Shown: piece by piece, positions 12,893 through 13,025 of the stretch
Layout of the letters: every line of letters begins with the position of its first letter
Position numbering within the stretch: the first letter of the stretch is position 1
Position numbers and translations under genes: made by a program
Notes under the pieces: model-generated
What the model was told of the DNA's origin: nothing
The model's database searches: none
What the model saw: only the letters and a program-made list of their open reading frames with translations
Assembly (NCBI GenBank): GCA_002371785.1
Contig: DFGU01000009.1
Coordinates: 1-13,025 of the forward strand
DNA from: Bacteroidales bacterium UBA3742
GTDB taxonomy: Bacteria > Bacteroidota > Bacteroidia > Bacteroidales > Paludibacteraceae
Reading direction: 5' to 3'
Length of the DNA stretch: 13,025 nt

Positions 12893-13025
12893 AACCGCTC
12901 CTGCTCATAGCCGGACCCTGCGCCATCGAGCGTCGCGAGATCGTGATGCAGACCGCTGAACGCCTCCGTGAGGTGTGCGGCCGGCTGGGCATGACGCTCT
13001 ATTTCAAGTCGTCGTTCGACAAGGC
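12889..13025 (+). CDS. kdsA: KDO-8-phosphate synthase, N-terminal part
   Basis: Only the first 46 residues are in the window. They contain IAGPCAIE (7-14), the phosphoenolpyruvate-binding start of the class I DAHP/KDO8P synthase barrel, then YFKSSFDKA (38-46), which is typical of KdsA (FKASFDKANR in others). KdsA condenses phosphoenolpyruvate with arabinose 5-phosphate to KDO 8-phosphate, the first step to the KDO of the LPS inner core. The ATG overlaps the preceding stop (ATGA), so translation is coupled to the GH16-like gene. The gene continues beyond the right edge. Confidence 0.88.
   Translation, partial: MKPLLLIAGPCAIERREIVMQTAERLREVCGRLGMTLYFKSSFDK

Overview
The window reads as chromosomal DNA of a member of the Bacteroidales (Bacteroidota). 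The evidence is three promoters of the Bacteroidetes type (TTTG or TTG, a 20-nt spacer, then TAnnTTTG) in front of a Bro-N gene, a flavodoxin gene and gyrB. GyrB and the CCA-adding enzyme also read like Bacteroidales proteins, and a kdsA start implies an LPS-bearing Gram-negative cell. Species cannot be fixed from the sequence.

The window has two halves. Positions 1 to about 6700 are AT-rich and accessory. A tight same-strand run of small, mostly unrecognised genes (1-3615) has spacings of 2-12 bases or ATGA overlaps and ends at a hairpin-plus-T-run terminator (3625-3656). It encodes two lipoproteins, a possible DUF4279-like cytosolic protein, a 56-residue peptide, a polytopic membrane protein and a membrane-anchored protein. 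A second unit with its own promoter encodes a Bro-N protein, a membrane-anchored protein and a secreted protein built of two copies of one domain. Gene ends are re-used here: a 33-bp tail of one gene recurs inside a decayed paralog at 2491-2562, and a 47-bp tail of another recurs at 6060-6106. This looks like a recombining array of ORFan or immunity-type genes, but no toxin gene is visible and the function is inference.

Positions 6173-6690 hold no convincing gene. They are largely built from consecutive short tandem arrays with different words (periods of 7, 8, 8, 9 and 11 bp).

Positions 6728-13025 are more GC-rich core genes: exported flavodoxin and CCA-adding enzyme (3 bp apart), then gyrB, a LOG-family phosphoribohydrolase, a GH16-like protein lacking the catalytic acids, and the start of kdsA. 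Short tandem arrays with an 8-bp grid also invade this half: twice inside the CCA-adding enzyme gene, in frame, and once across the start of the LOG gene, where the array supplies the start codon. The gyrB leader carries a 20-bp perfect purine-pyrimidine alternation inside a tandem 19-bp unit, starting about where transcription should begin.

The most unusual features are the dispersed 8-bp-grid arrays with different words but the same period, and the end-sharing gene relics.
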